The notes under the pieces are model-generated. The model was not told where the DNA came from, ran no database searches, and saw only the letters and a list, made by a program, of their open reading frames with translations. Below, piece after piece: positions 6,771 to 7,956 of a stretch of 7,956 bases of DNA; position 1 is the stretch's first letter, and every line of letters begins with the position of its first letter. The position numbers and the translations under genes were made by a program. The stretch is taken from assembly GCA_003153655.1 (NCBI GenBank), contig PMAK01000074.1:17185-25140 (forward strand), in the 5' to 3' direction. The DNA is from Phycisphaerales bacterium. Lineage in GTDB: Bacteria > Planctomycetota > Phycisphaerae > Tepidisphaerales > Tepidisphaeraceae.

Positions 6771-6800
6771 TGGGACCTTCTGGGGACCAATGGGACTTTC
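6771..6800. repeat. Three 10-bp TGGG-led units, array B
   Basis: Units begin at 6771, 6781 and 6791 (TGGGACCTTC first, TGGGACTTTC last). This is a second, diverged copy of the array at 6348-6377, in the same orientation on the other side of the 61-codon gene. It ends 24 bp before the isomerase-family stop codon. Confidence 0.6.
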
Positions 6801-6823
6801 CCAAGAGACCGGCAACACAGGAT

Positions 6824-7663
6824 TCACCCAAAAATGCGCTCCAAAAACCCAAAACTCTTAACCGCGGCAACCTGTGGCTCATCCGTATGCGTATAAAGCT
6901 CCACCGTCAGATACCTCTCATATCCAATCCCCCGCAGCGCAGACTTCACACCCAGCCAATCAACAGATCCCTCCCCCGGAATCATGTGGTAATGCTTTCG
7001 CCCCGGAATATCTTCAACATGCAAATTCCAGATCCGATCCCCCAGCAATTCAATCGCCGCCGGGATCGATTCGCCGATCACCTGGCAATGCCCGATATCC
7101 AGATTCGCCCCCAATCGCGGATGCCCGAGCCGATCGATCCACTCCCGCAACTCCGCCACATACTCAATAAAAAGCCCCGGCTCACACTCAATCCCCACAT
7201 TCATCTCAAATCGATCCGCCATCTCCAGCACAGAACCAATCGACTCCTCAAACTGCCCCGCCGCCCGCGAAGGCGACATACTTCCCAGCATCCTCCCACT
7301 GGTAACACTGACATTCCGCGCCCCCACCGCGCGGGCGAAAGCCATCGCCTTCCCAATCAATTCAATCCGGTCGGCCCGATGCCGCGCATCCGGCGAAATC
7401 AGCGAAGGCTCAAAATAAGCCTCCGCCGGCGCATCCTTCCAATACCCAAAGCTGCAATTCACATTCACATTGCTAACCGCGAGCCCCAGTTCACCCAGCA
7501 CCGCGCGCACACCGTCAATCTGCGAATCAGAAACAGAAGCAGGATAAGCATGAGGCTCATCCGCCAAAATCTCAGCCCCCAAAAATCCCGCAAGACGAAT
7601 TCCGCGCAGCGCCTCAGCGAGCGAGAACCGCGTATAAGCGTTAGTAGAGAATGCGAGCCGCAC
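6824..7663 (-). CDS. Sugar phosphate isomerase/epimerase family protein (xylose isomerase-like TIM barrel)
   Basis: This is a 279-residue cytoplasmic enzyme of the xylose isomerase-like TIM-barrel family, in which a divalent metal helps to isomerise or epimerise a sugar or sugar derivative. The substrate cannot be read from sequence. Expected metal or catalytic residues are visible: E159 (VGIECEPG), D189 and H192 (ANLDIGHCQV), H215 (NLHVEDIPG) and E255 (LTVELYTH). The motif GRKHYHMIPGEGSVDW at 221-236 is also typical. The N-terminus LAFSTNAYTRFSLAEALRGI forms the first barrel strand and helix. I chose GTG at 7663 because the family sequence begins there. The longer TTG start at 7741 adds 26 residues rich in C, S and R and would overlap the tRNA promoter region. 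No strong ribosome binding site decides between them. It is transcribed towards the restriction operon and away from the tRNA. Confidence 0.85.
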   Translation of the reverse strand: MRLAFSTNAYTRFSLAEALRGIRLAGFLGAEILADEPHAYPASVSDSQIDGVRAVLGELGLAVSNVNVNCSFGYWKDAPAEAYFEPSLISPDARHRADRIELIGKAMAFARAVGARNVSVTSGRMLGSMSPSRAAGQFEESIGSVLEMADRFEMNVGIECEPGLFIEYVAELREWIDRLGHPRLGANLDIGHCQVIGESIPAAIELLGDRIWNLHVEDIPGRKHYHMIPGEGSVDWLGVKSALRGIGYERYLTVELYTHTDEPQVAAVKSFGFLERIFG

Positions 7664-7730
7664 AAGAAAAGGTTCTCGCACCAAAGGATCAAACGCAAGG
7701 CCCGAGCGCGCATACGAACAGGAACAAAAC

Positions 7731-7758
7731 TTGACACCCAAAGTGAGCGTCCTAAGAT
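7731..7758 (+). promoter_or_regulatory. Strong promoter of tRNA-fMet
   Basis: A perfect TTGACA -35 at 7731-7736 is followed after 16 bp by TAAGAT at 7753-7758, leaving about 10 bp to the first tRNA base. This suits a highly expressed stable RNA with a very short 5' leader. Confidence 0.8.
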
Positions 7759-7768
7759 GAGTAAAGAT

Positions 7769-7845
<77 letters not shown>

Positions 7846-7880
7846 TTCCTCTTCGTTTCTTCCCGTTTGCCAATTCCATG

Positions 7881-7893
7881 AGCCCGACGGGCT
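7881..7893 (+). terminator. Possible weak terminator hairpin after tRNA-fMet
   Basis: AGCCC and GGGCT pair around GAC, and the tail GTCATCTTTCT contains only a short T-run. It is 36 bp after the tRNA end, a plausible place for termination, but the tail is weak. It may instead be one more intergenic palindrome. Confidence 0.3.
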
Positions 7894-7907
7894 GTCATCT
7901 TTCTGTT

Positions 7908-7927
7908 CTGAGTGCTGCCGCACTCAG
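7908..7927. repeat. Perfect palindrome, arms CTGAGTGC/GCACTCAG
   Basis: Eight-base arms are exact reverse complements around a TGCC loop. Its style (perfect arms, 2-4 base loop, no T-tract) matches the palindromes in the first 310 bases. It ends three bases before the tRNA 3' fragment. Confidence 0.75.
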
Positions 7928-7930
7928 GGG

Positions 7931-7956
7931 CCGGAGGTCGTTGGTTCAAATCCAAC
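7931..7956 (+). repeat. Exact partial copy of tRNA-fMet 3' half (att-like), cut by window end
   Basis: These 26 bases are identical to 7809-7834, covering the 3' side of the anticodon stem, the variable loop and most of the T arm. The sequence before it bears no resemblance to the tRNA 5' half, so it is not a second complete tRNA gene. The copy runs to the last base of the window, so its full length is unknown. Duplicated tRNA 3' ends are the usual trace of tRNA-targeting integration. Confidence 0.8.

Overview
This window carries a complete type I restriction-modification operon, hsdM-hsdS-hsdR, all on the + strand from about 462 to 6104. After it come a repeat-rich spacer with a small orphan gene, a sugar-phosphate isomerase/epimerase family gene on the - strand, and an intact initiator tRNA-fMet gene. 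The last 26 bases are an exact second copy of part of that tRNA's 3' half. The organism is a moderately GC-rich bacterium. Alternative starts (TTG, GTG), the TIM-barrel enzyme, and spacers full of short palindromes and phrases such as AACTTCTGAAATC recall what I remember of Planctomycetota and Verrucomicrobiota genomes. That is a low-confidence impression, and Acidobacteriota would also fit.

Layout. Bases 1-461 are non-coding and hold two diverged copies of a composite repeat, several perfect short palindromes, and a plausible promoter for the operon. HsdM (462-1913) and HsdS (1910-3769) overlap by 4 bp, and HsdR (3771-6104) starts one base after the hsdS stop. This packing indicates one transcript and translational coupling. 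HsdM supplies N6-adenine methylation, HsdS recognises the bipartite target through two TRDs, and HsdR is the EcoEI/EcoAI-like translocase-nuclease. HsdS is unusually long because of a C-terminal extension of about 210 residues that is not part of the normal TRD/coiled-coil architecture.

Bases 6105-6503 have no convincing gene. They contain a promoter-like sequence at 6147-6175 and a GC-rich potential hairpin followed by six T at 6332-6379, which together could bound an RNA of about 200 nt. A second promoter, with an extended -10, precedes a 61-codon gene (6504-6689) with a good ribosome binding site. Two arrays of three 10-bp TGGG-led units lie on either side of that gene.

The right end holds the isomerase-like gene (- strand, 6824 to about 7663), diverging from the tRNA-fMet gene (7769-7845), which has a strong TTGACA/TAAGAT promoter. 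Downstream of the tRNA are two short palindromes, one of which includes a 12-nt inverted match to the tRNA anticodon arm, and then the tRNA 3' fragment at 7931-7956. The fragment is what a tRNA-targeting integration leaves behind, but the window stops before this can be confirmed. No CRISPR array, transposase or integrase gene is visible.
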